The notes under the pieces: generated by a model
Databases searched by the model: none
Told to the model about the DNA's origin: nothing
Seen by the model: the letters and a program-made list of their open reading frames with translations, nothing else
Shown here: positions 7,147 to 15,572 of the stretch, in pieces
How positions within the stretch are numbered: the first letter of the stretch is position 1
Layout: the number at the start of each line of letters is the position of its first letter
Program-made: the position numbers and the translations under genes
From: Actinomadura livida
Lineage (GTDB): Bacteria; Actinomycetota; Actinomycetes; Streptosporangiales; Streptosporangiaceae
Length of the DNA: 64,000 nt
NCBI RefSeq assembly: GCF_014648675.1
Contig: NZ_BMRO01000006.1
Location: forward strand, 90,556 to 154,555
Reading direction: 5' to 3'

Positions 7147-8223
7147 TCAACTCAGGGGGCGCAGTGCGGTGATGACGTGTTCGGCCAGTTCGCCGGTGGT
7201 GGCGGCGCCGCCCAGGTCGGGGGTCCGTACCGTGCCTTCCGCCAGGACGGACGCCATCGCCGAGGTGATGTCGGCGGCGGCCTCCGTGTGGCCGAGGTGG
7301 TCGAGCATCATCGCGGCGGACCAGATCGTCCCGAGCGGGTTGGCGATGCCGCGGCCCGCGATGTCGGGCGCCGAGCCGTGCACCGGCTCGAACATCGACG
7401 GGAACCGGCCCTCCGGGTTGAGGTTGGCGGACGGCGCGATCCCGATGCTGCCCGCGATGGCCGCCGCCAGGTCGCTGAGGATGTCGCCGAACAAGTTGGA
7501 CCCAACCACCACGTCGAACCGCTCGGGCCGGAGGACGAACTTGGCGGCCAAGGCGTCGATGTGTTCCTGGTCCCAGGTGACGGCGGGGTGGGCGGCGGCG
7601 CGTTCCCGGACGAGCTCGTCCCAGAACGGCATCGTGTGCACGATGCCGTTCGACTTGGTCGCCGAGGTGAGCCGCCCCCGGCGCCGGCCGGCGAGGCCGA
7701 AGGCGTAGTCGAGGATGCGGGTGACGCCGGCGCGGGTGAACACCGACTCCTGCACGGCGGTCTCCTGCGGCGTGCCCTGGTAGATCCGCCCGCCGATCTC
7801 GCTGTACTCGCCCTCCACGTTCTCCCGGACGACGACGAAGTCGACCTCGCCGGCGCGGGCGCCGCGCAGCGGGCTGTCCAGGCCCTCGAACACCTTGATC
7901 GGACGCAGGTTCACGTACTGCTGGAACCGGCGGCGGATCGGGATCAGCAGCCCCCACAGCGACACGTGGTCGGGCACGCCCGGGTAGCCGACGGCGCCCA
8001 GCAGGATCGCGTCGTGCTCGGCCAGGCGGTCCAGGGCGTCGTCCGGCATCATCGCACCCTCGCGCTCGTACCGTTCGCAGGACCAGTCGTACTCGGCGTA
8101 GTCGAGGGCCAGGCCGCGGCGCTCGCACACGGCGTCCAGGACGCGCCGCGCCGCCGGGACGACCTCGCGGCCGATGCCGTCCCCGGGGACCAGCGCGATG
8201 CGGTGAGGGGTGCTGCTGCTCAT
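7147..8223 (-). CDS. Tartrate/D-malate dehydrogenase (isopropylmalate dehydrogenase family)
   Basis: A 358-residue NAD-dependent beta-decarboxylating dehydrogenase. It has the N-terminal PGDGIGREVVPAA, the ILLGAVGYPGVPDHVSLWG block and FQQYVNLRPIKVF, which separates tartrate/D-malate dehydrogenases from LeuB. The substrate-site motif VVRENVEGEYSEIGG and the metal-binding GDILSDLAAAIAG are intact. It lies downstream of a LysR gene on the same strand, and a DASS-type dicarboxylate transporter is divergent from that regulator. The three genes look like a tartrate or malate uptake and oxidation module. Start ATG at 8223. Confidence 0.88.
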   Translation of the reverse strand: MSSSTPHRIALVPGDGIGREVVPAARRVLDAVCERRGLALDYAEYDWSCERYEREGAMMPDDALDRLAEHDAILLGAVGYPGVPDHVSLWGLLIPIRRRFQQYVNLRPIKVFEGLDSPLRGARAGEVDFVVVRENVEGEYSEIGGRIYQGTPQETAVQESVFTRAGVTRILDYAFGLAGRRRGRLTSATKSNGIVHTMPFWDELVRERAAAHPAVTWDQEHIDALAAKFVLRPERFDVVVGSNLFGDILSDLAAAIAGSIGIAPSANLNPEGRFPSMFEPVHGSAPDIAGRGIANPLGTIWSAAMMLDHLGHTEAAADITSAMASVLAEGTVRTPDLGGAATTGELAEHVITALRPLS

Positions 8224-8296
8224 GCCGGGAATTGGATCAAGGGTTTGCGGGCTCGTCCAAGACGCGTCCCCAATGCGTCCGATAAGCCGCGCCTAT

Positions 8297-9202
8297 CTAC
8301 CGGCCTGTCTCCGGGTCCGTCCACGGGTCGCGGGAGAGGGCCATCCGCAGGAACTCCTCGGCGATCGGGCTGAGCCAGCCCTTCCGGCCGGCCAGGGCGA
8401 TGTGCAGGCTGGCGGGCGGGTCGAGGTCGCGGACGACGGCGCCCGCGCGCAGCGCCAGCGGCCGCCACGCCTCCGCGAGGATCGCCACGCCGACCCCCTT
8501 CAGGACCAGCGAGAGGATCGCCGCCCGGTGGTCGGTCTCCACCGCGAACGGCACGTCCACGCCGGAGGCCCGGATCTCGTCGGCCAGGCGGCGCATGCCC
8601 GTCCCGCGCTCCCCGGCGATCAGCCGGTGCCCGGCGAGGCGCTCCCGCGGCAGCGGCGGGCCCGGCTCGAACGGGCCGTCCGGCGGCGCCACCAGGACGA
8701 GCCGCTGCTCCCCCACCGGGTGCAGGTCGACGTCGGTCGTGGCGGGCGGCTCCCACGCCGACAGCAGCCCCAGCTCGGTGACGCCGGTCCGCACCATGTC
8801 GATGACCGCGCCCGGCACCGGCGCGTCGCGCAGCACCACGTCCACCCCGGGGTACCGCGCGGCGAAGCGCTGCACCATGCCGCCGAGCGGCTCGATCGCG
8901 GGGGACGGCATCGAGGCGACGGCGATGCGGCCCGTCCGCAGGCCGTGCGCCGCGGTCACGCTCTCCCGCGCCACCTCCAGGCTGCGCACCGCCTGCCGCG
9001 CCGGGCCGATCAGCGCCCGGCCCGCCTCGGTCAGCACGACGCGCCGCCCGTTGCGGTGGAACAGCTGCGTCCCCAGGTCCTTCTCCAGGCCGCGGATCGC
9101 CTGCGACAGCGACGGCTGCGCCACGAACAGCGCGCCCGCCGCCCGGTTGAAGCCGCCGTGGTCCACCACGGCCAGGAAGTACTCCAGCTGCCGGACGTCC
9201 AC
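8297..9202 (-). CDS. LysR-family transcriptional regulator
   Basis: A 301-residue LysR-type regulator. The N-terminal winged helix (MDVRQLEYFLAVVDHGGFNR, then ALFVAQPSLSQAIRGLEKDLG) is typical, followed by the periplasmic-binding-like effector domain from about residue 90. GTG at 9202 is preceded by GGAGG. It is divergent from the DASS transporter (161-base gap) and upstream of the tartrate/malate dehydrogenase, 73 bases apart. Control of both flanking genes in response to a C4 dicarboxylate is inferred from this layout. Confidence 0.9.
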   Translation of the reverse strand: MDVRQLEYFLAVVDHGGFNRAAGALFVAQPSLSQAIRGLEKDLGTQLFHRNGRRVVLTEAGRALIGPARQAVRSLEVARESVTAAHGLRTGRIAVASMPSPAIEPLGGMVQRFAARYPGVDVVLRDAPVPGAVIDMVRTGVTELGLLSAWEPPATTDVDLHPVGEQRLVLVAPPDGPFEPGPPLPRERLAGHRLIAGERGTGMRRLADEIRASGVDVPFAVETDHRAAILSLVLKGVGVAILAEAWRPLALRAGAVVRDLDPPASLHIALAGRKGWLSPIAEEFLRMALSRDPWTDPETGR

Positions 9203-9363
9203 CCGCGCCTCCGCTCGCCTATAGGGGGAGCCTTTCAGTCAAGTAGCCGACACGTCTTGGATTCGCCGTCCCGGGCGATCTTCAATTTGACGCAGAATCG
9301 CTTGTCCGGAACGCCCTAGGAACCCGGCCGCAACGGCGGGCTCCGCTCCCGAGGAGTGCTCCC
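9203..9363. promoter_or_regulatory. Divergent LysR / DASS transporter intergenic region
   Basis: This 161-base interval must hold both promoters. A TTGACG -35-like box facing the transporter lies at 9287-9292, but no good -10 box stands at normal distance. A loosely symmetric stretch TTGGAT...ATCTTCAA spans about 9258-9286 and could be a LysR site. Neither element is certain. Confidence 0.35.
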
Positions 9364-11022
9364 ATGACATCGGACGAGACCCCGCCGCGCGACCCCGCCG
9401 CCCCGCCCGCCACCGGGCCCGCGGGCACCGCGGCGCCCGCCCGCACCGACGTGGCCAAGGCGCTGATGGGCCAGGCCACCTACCGCAGCCTCGGCGAGCA
9501 GCGGCTCTCCGCCGCGGAGGAACGCTTCGAGAAGGCCCGCCGCACCACCGGGTTCTGGCTGGCGCCGCTGGTCACCGCGGTCTTCCTGCTCCTGCCGCTG
9601 GACATGGCGCCGTCCCAGCAGACCCTGGCCGGGATCCTGCTCGGCGTCATCGTGCTGTGGGTGACCGAGCCGGTGCCGATCCCCATCGGCGGCCTGATCG
9701 GGGTCGGCGTCATCGTGCTGTTCGGCGTGGTCCCCGCCGACGACGCGCTCGAACCGTTCGGCTCCACCACGATCTTCACGTTCATCGGGGCGTTCATCCT
9801 CGCCCAGGCGATGCTGAAGCACGGGGTCGCGCGGCGGTTCGCGTTCTTCATCCTGTCGCTGCCCGGCGTCGGCGAGTCCACCTTCCGGCTGATCGCCACG
9901 TTCGGCCTCGTCACCTGCCTGCTGTCGGCGTTCGTGTCCAACACCGCGACCGTCGCGATGCTGCTGCCGACGGCGCTCGGGCTGCTCACCGTCATCGCCA
10001 AGATGCTGCAGGACCGCGGCCTCGTCGCCGCCGACTTCGACCCGGCCCGGCTGCGCGTCGGCGCCGCGCTGGTGCTGATGCTCGCCTACGGCGCGTCCGT
10101 CGGCGGCCTGCTCACCCCGGTCGGCAGCCCGCCCAACCTGATCGGGCGCGGGCTGATCGAGGAGGCCACCGGCGAGCGGATCTCCTTCGCGCAGTGGACG
10201 CTGACCGCGCTGCCGCTGTGCGCGGTGATGCTGGTCGTGCTGGTCGTCGTCCTGCTGCTGCTCAACAAGCCGGAGATCCGCCGGATCGAGGGCGTCCAGG
10301 AGTACGTGGCCCGCGAGCGCGCCGACCTCGGCCGGATGAGCCGCGCGGAGAAGACCACGCTCGTCGCCTTCGCCGTCACCGTCGTCCTGTGGATCTTCCC
10401 CGGCGTCATCGCGCTGGCCGCCGGCACCGACTCGTCGATCTACGAGACAATCAGCGAACGGCTGGACGAGGGCATCGTCGCCGTGCTCGGCGCGTCCCTG
10501 CTGTTCATCCTCCCCACCGACTGGCGCCGCCGCCAGACCACCCTGAACTGGAGCGACGCCGCGCGCATCGACTGGGGCACCATCCTGCTGTTCGGGACGG
10601 GCATCATCTTCGGCTCACTGCTCGCCGACACGGGGCTGGCCCGCACCATCGGCGGTTCCGCGTCCGACGCCCTCGGCCTGACCAGCACGTTCTTCATCAC
10701 CGCGTTCGCCGCGGTGCTGGCCATCCTGATCTCGGAGACGACCAGCAACACCGCGTCCGCCGCCGTGGTCGTCCCGATCATCATCCCGATCGCGCAGGCC
10801 GCGCAGGTCGACCCGTTCGTGCCCGCCCTGGCCGCCACGTTCGCGGCCTCGTTCGGCTTCATGCTCCCGGTGTCCACCCCGCAGAACGCGATCGCCTACG
10901 GCTCCGGCGCCGTCCCGATCACCACCATGATCCGCTCCGGCTTCGCCTTCGACGTCTTCGGCGCCCTCCTGATCATCCTCGGCCTGCCGCTGATGGTCGC
11001 CCTCACCGGCATCGGCGGCTGA
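9364..11022 (+). CDS. DASS-family (SLC13) dicarboxylate/sodium symporter
   Basis: A 552-residue membrane transporter of the divalent anion:sodium symporter family. Both inverted-repeat signature motifs are visible: SNTATVAMLLPTALGLL in the first half and SETTSNTASAAVVVPIIIPI in the second. Around ten to twelve hydrophobic segments are spread through the protein. The first 70 residues are hydrophilic and cytosolic. It is divergent from LysR and near the tartrate/malate dehydrogenase, so uptake of tartrate, malate or a related C4 acid is the best guess. ATG at 9364 follows CGAGGAG. Confidence 0.9.
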   Translation: MTSDETPPRDPAAPPATGPAGTAAPARTDVAKALMGQATYRSLGEQRLSAAEERFEKARRTTGFWLAPLVTAVFLLLPLDMAPSQQTLAGILLGVIVLWVTEPVPIPIGGLIGVGVIVLFGVVPADDALEPFGSTTIFTFIGAFILAQAMLKHGVARRFAFFILSLPGVGESTFRLIATFGLVTCLLSAFVSNTATVAMLLPTALGLLTVIAKMLQDRGLVAADFDPARLRVGAALVLMLAYGASVGGLLTPVGSPPNLIGRGLIEEATGERISFAQWTLTALPLCAVMLVVLVVVLLLLNKPEIRRIEGVQEYVARERADLGRMSRAEKTTLVAFAVTVVLWIFPGVIALAAGTDSSIYETISERLDEGIVAVLGASLLFILPTDWRRRQTTLNWSDAARIDWGTILLFGTGIIFGSLLADTGLARTIGGSASDALGLTSTFFITAFAAVLAILISETTSNTASAAVVVPIIIPIAQAAQVDPFVPALAATFAASFGFMLPVSTPQNAIAYGSGAVPITTMIRSGFAFDVFGALLIILGLPLMVALTGIGG

Positions 11023-11056
11023 CCTGGCCGGCGTGCCGGGCGGAGCGGTCAGCCGC
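11015..11056. terminator. Bidirectional hairpin spanning two convergent stop codons
   Basis: A perfect 10-bp stem pairs 11015-11024 with 11047-11056 (core CGGCTGACC / GGTCAGCCG), with an inner GC-rich partial stem. It contains the TGA of the transporter and the reverse-strand stop of the next gene. This suits a shared terminator for the convergent pair. Confidence 0.6.
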
Positions 11057-12311
11057 GCTTGGGACGCAGGGCGGCGGGGCCGTGCCGGACCATCGAGCCG
11101 AGGGTGCGCCACCACGGCACGGCGGGGTCGGGGTCCCGGCCCGCCGCCATGCGGTGGAGCTGGTCGGCGTGCCATTGCACGTTCAGCGCGCTGTCCAGGG
11201 GGCGGATGTCGGTGAGGCGCCCGATCACCCGGCGGGCGCCGACCCCGATCGCGGGGACCTCCAGCCGCTCCCGGCCGTCCTCGAACAGCGCCCTGGGCGC
11301 GTCGGGGGTGAGGCAGGTGGGCCGCCCGATGCCGACGATGTCGCAGTCGCCCTCGGCCAGTGCCTCCTCCATCGCGGCGCGGGTGCGGAACCCGCCGGTG
11401 ACGGCGATCGGCGTCCGGCCGGCGGCCTCGCGGACCGTCCGGGCGTAGTCCAGGAAGTACGCTTCGCGCGCCCGGGTGGAGTCGGCCAGCACGCCCATCA
11501 TGGCCGGGGCCTCGTACGATCCCCCGCTGACCTCGATGAGGTCGATCCCCTCCGCGACGAGGGCGCGGACGACCTCGCGGGACTCCTCCTCGGTGAATCC
11601 GCCGCGCTGGAAGTCGGCCGAGTTCAGCTTGATCCCCACGGAGAACCCGGGGCCCACCTCGGCGCGGACGGCGCGCAGGACCTCCAGCACGAAGGCCCGG
11701 CGCCGCTCGGGGTCGCCGCCCCAGGCGTCGTCCCGCCGGTTGGAGATGGGCGACAGGAACTGGGTGACGAGGTAGCCGTGCGCTCCGTGGATCTGCACGC
11801 CGTCGAACCCGGCGGCCTCGGCGACGGCCGCGGCGGCGCCGAACCGCTTGACGATCTCGCGGATCTCCTCGTCGGTGAGGGCGCGGGGCTTGGCGGCGCC
11901 GGGGACGCGGGCCGCGATCGCGCTCGGCGCGACCGGACGGCTCCGCCCGGCGCGCCGGTTGGCCTGCCGCCCGGGGTGGTTGAGCTGCGCGAAGATCGGC
12001 CCGCCGCGCCCGCGGTAGCTCCCGGTCCACCGGGTCAAGGCGTCCAGGTGGCGGTCGTCCTCGATGACGACGTTGCCGGGCTCGTTCAGGTGCCGGAGGT
12101 CGACGGCGACGTTCCCGGTGACCAGCAGGCCGTAGCCGCCGGTGCTCCACCTGCGGTAGAGGGTCTCCAGGCGGGTGCCGGGCGACCCGTCGGCCTCGGC
12201 GAGCCCCTCGCTCAGCGCCGACTTCATCAGCCGGTTCGGCAGGGTCAGCCCCGACGGCAGGGTGAGGGGCTCGCCCAGCCGGCCGACGTGACTGGTCGGG
12301 GTGGAACTCAT
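11049..12311 (-). CDS. NADH:flavin oxidoreductase, Old Yellow Enzyme family
   Basis: A 420-residue FMN-dependent TIM-barrel reductase of the bacterial OYE / 2,4-dienoyl-CoA reductase-like group. The N-terminal LTLPNRLMKSALSEGLA, FAQLNHPGRQANR and especially VQIHGAHGYLVTQFLSPISN are family hallmarks; in the last the His residues bind substrate. No C-terminal FAD/NAD domain is present, so it is the short single-domain form. The physiological substrate, probably an activated alkene, is unknown. The gene is monocistronic: hairpins bound it downstream at 11015-11056 and separate it from ppk2 upstream at 12353-12382. Confidence 0.9.
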   Translation of the reverse strand: MSSTPTSHVGRLGEPLTLPSGLTLPNRLMKSALSEGLAEADGSPGTRLETLYRRWSTGGYGLLVTGNVAVDLRHLNEPGNVVIEDDRHLDALTRWTGSYRGRGGPIFAQLNHPGRQANRRAGRSRPVAPSAIAARVPGAAKPRALTDEEIREIVKRFGAAAAVAEAAGFDGVQIHGAHGYLVTQFLSPISNRRDDAWGGDPERRRAFVLEVLRAVRAEVGPGFSVGIKLNSADFQRGGFTEEESREVVRALVAEGIDLIEVSGGSYEAPAMMGVLADSTRAREAYFLDYARTVREAAGRTPIAVTGGFRTRAAMEEALAEGDCDIVGIGRPTCLTPDAPRALFEDGRERLEVPAIGVGARRVIGRLTDIRPLDSALNVQWHADQLHRMAAGRDPDPAVPWWRTLGSMVRHGPAALRPKRG

Positions 12312-12352
12312 GGCTCACTCCTCGCGGCCGGGCTCCGGCCCGCCTACGTCAT

Positions 12353-12382
12353 GCGCCGCCACGGCGGGTGCCGTGGCGGCGC
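12353..12382 (-). terminator. Hairpin downstream of ppk2
   Basis: A perfect 13-bp stem GCGCCGCCACGGC (12353-12365) pairs with 12370-12382 across a GGGT loop. It sits about 85 bases past the ppk2 stop and 40 bases before the next gene on the same strand, so it probably separates the two transcripts. Confidence 0.65.
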
Positions 12383-12466
12383 GGGTGATCACGTTGACGC
12401 CGAAGCCTATGGGGTCGGCACGGAAAAGGGGAGGTCAGCGGCCCGGCGACCCGTCCACGCCGCTCG

Positions 12467-13270
12467 TCAGGCTTCCAGGGTCGCCGCGTGGTCCGGGACG
12501 TGGTTCTGCTCGCCGCGCGGGGGCCGCACGTACCCCTTGGACGGCGGGCGCTCCGGCAGATGGAGCGGCGGACGCTCCACCTCGCGGTAGGGAATGCTCG
12601 ACAGGAGGTGGTGGATCATGTTGATGCGGGCCCGCCGCTTGTCGTCGCTGTCGACCACGTTCCAGGGCGCCTCGGGAATGTCGGTGTGGACGAACATCTC
12701 GTCCTTGGCGCGCGAGTAGTCCTCCCAGCGCGAGATGGACTCCATGTCCATCGGGGACAGTTTCCACCGCCGCATCGGATCCTCGAGGCGCTTGCGGAAC
12801 CGGCGCTCCTGCTCGGCATCGCTGACGGAGAACCAGTACTTGCGCAGCAGGATGCCGTCCTCGACGAGCATCCGCTCGAATATGGGGCACTGATGCAGGA
12901 AACGCCGGTGCTCGTCAGCGGTGCAGAACCCCATGACCCGCTCGACGCCCGCGCGGTTGTACCACGACCGGTCGAACAGGACGATCTCTCCGGCGGCGGG
13001 CAGGTGCTGGATGTACCGCTGGAAGTACCACTGGGTCCGCTCCCGATCGGTCGGCACCGGAAGCGCCACGATGCGTGCGAAGCGGGGGTTGAGGTACTCG
13101 GTGACGCGCTTGATCGTGCTGCCCTTGCCGGCGGCGTCCCGCCCCTCGAACACCACGGCGATGCGCACGCCCTCCTCGCGCACCCACTCCTGCAGTATCA
13201 GCAACTGCTCCTGGAGCCGGAGCAGCTCGCTCTCGTACATCCGCCGAGGCAAACGCCGTTTCGACCCCAT
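12467..13270 (-). CDS. ppk2: Polyphosphate kinase 2 (PPK2)
   Basis: A 267-residue cytosolic kinase that moves phosphate between polyphosphate and nucleotides. Walker A GRDAAGKGS lies at 43-51 and the PPK2 lid/Walker B motif LFDRSWYNRAGVE at about 98-110. Family blocks such as FFRYIQHLP-like FQRYIQHLPAAGE, KYWFSVSDAEQERRF and RWKLSPMD are intact. A single catalytic domain of about 230 residues makes this a one-domain PPK2; its nucleotide preference cannot be decided by eye. ATG at 13270. It is transcribed away from the relic region at 13401-13788. Confidence 0.93.
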   Translation of the reverse strand: MGSKRRLPRRMYESELLRLQEQLLILQEWVREEGVRIAVVFEGRDAAGKGSTIKRVTEYLNPRFARIVALPVPTDRERTQWYFQRYIQHLPAAGEIVLFDRSWYNRAGVERVMGFCTADEHRRFLHQCPIFERMLVEDGILLRKYWFSVSDAEQERRFRKRLEDPMRRWKLSPMDMESISRWEDYSRAKDEMFVHTDIPEAPWNVVDSDDKRRARINMIHHLLSSIPYREVERPPLHLPERPPSKGYVRPPRGEQNHVPDHAATLEA

Positions 13271-13400
13271 ACAGCCTCCCGACCTCGATCCACACCGGAA
13301 CCGTATCGGCCCAGGGACGGAGCCGAATCCGGCGGCCCGCGCCGGGCCCTAGAGCATCGCGGCGCCAGGACCGGCGGAACGAACCGCCCATCGGCGACAT

Positions 13401-13555
13401 TCAGTCGGAGGCCGGGAGCGGCTTGGCCGCCTTGAGGGCCATGGGGGTCCCGTCGCAGCTGAGTTCGCCCGTCCCGGATGAGGTGCAGAGGAGCTCCAGG
13501 GTCTCCGCGGCGTTCACGTAGCGCTCGCCGATGAGGGTCGCGGCCTCCCCACCTG
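13401..13555 (-). pseudogene. C-terminal relic of an unknown protein
   Basis: Reading leftward, the frame gives GGEAATLIGERYVNAAETLE, then LLCTSSGTGELSCDGTPMAL and KAAKPLPASD, with a stop at 13401-13403. It looks like the genuine end of a small Cys-containing protein, but no suitable start codon or SD is present, and upstream the frame runs into the antisense of the SDR relic. I do not recognise the family. A short complete protein with a missed start remains possible. Confidence 0.4.
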
Positions 13556-13584
13556 GCGGAGGTGCCGGCGGCTCGGCGGGCGGC

Positions 13585-13788
13585 GTGTCGTTCGAGGAGT
13601 GGGAGCGGGTCGTCGACGTCAACCTGCACGGGACGTTCCACTGCGTGCAGGCGGTGCTCCCCGACATGCTGGACGCGGGCTGGGTGCGGATCGTCGACAT
13701 CTCCTCCTCCAGCACCCACTCCGGCCAGCCGTACATGGCGCGCTACGTGGCGGCCAGATCGGGCGTCAACGGCGGCCGCAGCACCTGA
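13585..13788 (+). pseudogene. Internal fragment of a short-chain dehydrogenase
   Basis: The frame reads FEEWERVVDVNLHGTFHCVQ, AVLPDMLDAG, RIVDISSSSTHSGQPYM and YVAARSGVNG. This is the central SDR region from the NxxG-type strand through the catalytic Ser and Tyr-x-x-x-Lys. The catalytic Lys is Arg here (YVAAR). The N-terminal Rossmann TGxxxGIG part and everything after the catalytic helix are missing, and the frame ends with a stop 5 codons after the match. It is therefore a broken gene. The full interval 13271-13836 contains only this, the opposite-strand relic and the ilvD leader. Confidence 0.7.
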
Positions 13789-13836
13789 CCACGGCCCGGC
13801 AGGGGCGAGGCGGCGCTCCGTGGGTAGGGACGGGGA

Positions 13837-15555
13837 ATGTCAGCCATGTCACCAGGGGAGCCGGGGGCCGAGCTCAAGCCGCGGTCGCGCCAGGTCACCG
13901 ACGGCCTGGAGGCGACGGCGTCGCGCGGCATGCTGCGGGCCGTCGGGATGGGCGACGAGGACTTCGGCAAGCCGCAGATCGGCATCGCGAGCTCGTGGAA
14001 CGAGATCACGCCGTGCAACCTGTCGCTCGACCGGCTCGCGCAGGGCGCCAAGGAGGGCGTGCACGCCGGCGGCGGGTACCCGCTGCAGTTCGGCACGATC
14101 TCGGTGTCCGACGGCATCTCGATGGGGCACGAGGGGATGCACTTCTCCCTCGTCAGCCGCGACATCATCGCCGACTCCGTCGAGACCGTCGTGCAGGCGG
14201 AGCGCCTCGACGGGACCGTGCTGCTCGCGGGCTGCGACAAGTCGCTGCCCGGGATGCTCATGGCCGCCGCCCGGCTGGACCTCGCGAGCGTCTTCCTCTA
14301 CGCGGGCTCGATCGCGCCCGGGTGGGTCAGGCTGTCCGACGGCACCGAGAAGGACGTCACGATCATCGACGCGTTCGAGGCCGTCGGCGCGTGCGCGCGG
14401 GGCCTGATGAGCCGCGAGGACGTCGACCGGATCGAACGGGCGATCTGCCCGGGCGAGGGCGCCTGCGGCGGCATGTACACGGCGAACACCATGGCGTCCG
14501 CGGCCGAGGCGATGGGGATGTCGCCGCCCGGGTCGGCCGCGCCGCCGTCCGCGGACCGGCGCCGCGACGCCTTCGCGCACCGCTCGGGAGAGGCCGTCGT
14601 GGACCTGCTGCGGCGGGGCATCACCGCACGGGACGTCATGACCAGGGAGGCGTTCGAGAACGCGATCGCCGTGGTCATGGCGTTCGGCGGCTCGACCAAC
14701 GCGGTGCTGCACCTCCTGGCGATCGCGCACGAGGCCGAGGTCGACCTCGCCCTCGCCGACTTCGACCGCGTCGCGAGCCGCGTCCCGCATCTCGGGGACC
14801 TCAAGCCCTTCGGCCGGTACGTCATGAACGACGTCGACCGCATCGGCGGCGTCCCCGTCGTCATGAAGGCCCTGCTCGACGCCGGGCTGCTGCACGGCGA
14901 CGCGCTCACCGTCACCGGGCGGACCGTGGCCGAGAACCTCGCCGACCTCGCCCCGCCCGACCCCGACGGGAAGATCCTGCGGGCGCTCGGCGACCCGATC
15001 CACAGGACGGGCGGCATCACCATCCTGCACGGCTCCCTCGCACCCGAAGGCGCCGTCGTGAAGTCGGCCGGCTTCGACGAGGACGTGTTCGAGGGCACGG
15101 CCCGCGTCTTCGAGCGCGAACGGGCGGCCCTGGACGCGCTGGAGGACGGCACCATCACGGCCGGGGACGTCGTCGTCATCCGCTACGAGGGCCCGAAGGG
15201 CGGGCCGGGCATGCGCGAGATGCTCGCCATCACGGGCGCGATCAAGGGCGCGGGCCTCGGCAAGACCGTCCTGCTGATCACCGACGGCCGCTTCTCCGGC
15301 GGCACGACGGGCCTCTGCGTAGGCCACATCGCCCCCGAGGCCGTCGACGCCGGCCCGGTCGCCTTCGTCCACGACGGCGACCGCATCCGCCTGGACGTAA
15401 AGGCCAAGCGACTCGACATCCTCGTAGACGCCACCGAACTCGCCGCCCGGCGAACACCGGACTGGACACCGGTCCCCCACCCGTACACCCGGGGCGTACT
15501 GGCGAAGTACACAAAGCTCGTCCAGTCAGCCTCCAAGGGCGCCGTCCTGGAGTAA
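13837..15555 (+). CDS. ilvD: Dihydroxy-acid dehydratase IlvD
   Basis: A 572-residue Fe-S dehydratase that converts 2,3-dihydroxy acids to 2-keto acids in valine/isoleucine synthesis. The cluster ligands lie in [21 protein letters not shown] and [16 protein letters not shown]. The C-terminal [19 protein letters not shown] is the catalytic Ser region. ATG at 13837 has GGGACGGGG upstream; ATG at 13846 is an alternative. No other branched-chain amino-acid gene is nearby, so it may be a second copy or a related sugar-acid dehydratase. The motifs fit IlvD best. Confidence 0.9.
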   Translation: MSAMSPGEPGAELKPRSRQVTDGLEATASRGMLRAVGMGDEDFGKPQIGIASSWNEITPCNLSLDRLAQGAKEGVHAGGGYPLQFGTISVSDGISMGHEGMHFSLVSRDIIADSVETVVQAERLDGTVLLAGCDKSLPGMLMAAARLDLASVFLYAGSIAPGWVRLSDGTEKDVTIIDAFEAVGACARGLMSREDVDRIERAICPGEGACGGMYTANTMASAAEAMGMSPPGSAAPPSADRRRDAFAHRSGEAVVDLLRRGITARDVMTREAFENAIAVVMAFGGSTNAVLHLLAIAHEAEVDLALADFDRVASRVPHLGDLKPFGRYVMNDVDRIGGVPVVMKALLDAGLLHGDALTVTGRTVAENLADLAPPDPDGKILRALGDPIHRTGGITILHGSLAPEGAVVKSAGFDEDVFEGTARVFERERAALDALEDGTITAGDVVVIRYEGPKGGPGMREMLAITGAIKGAGLGKTVLLITDGRFSGGTTGLCVGHIAPEAVDAGPVAFVHDGDRIRLDVKAKRLDILVDATELAARRTPDWTPVPHPYTRGVLAKYTKLVQSASKGAVLE

Positions 15556-15572
15556 CGAGATCCCGGTGCAGG

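Noticed and set aside
9657..12590. 977-codon plus-strand open frame
   Set aside because: It crosses the transporter in another frame and the antisense of the OYE gene; Arg/Pro/Gly-rich without motifs, typical of very high GC DNA.
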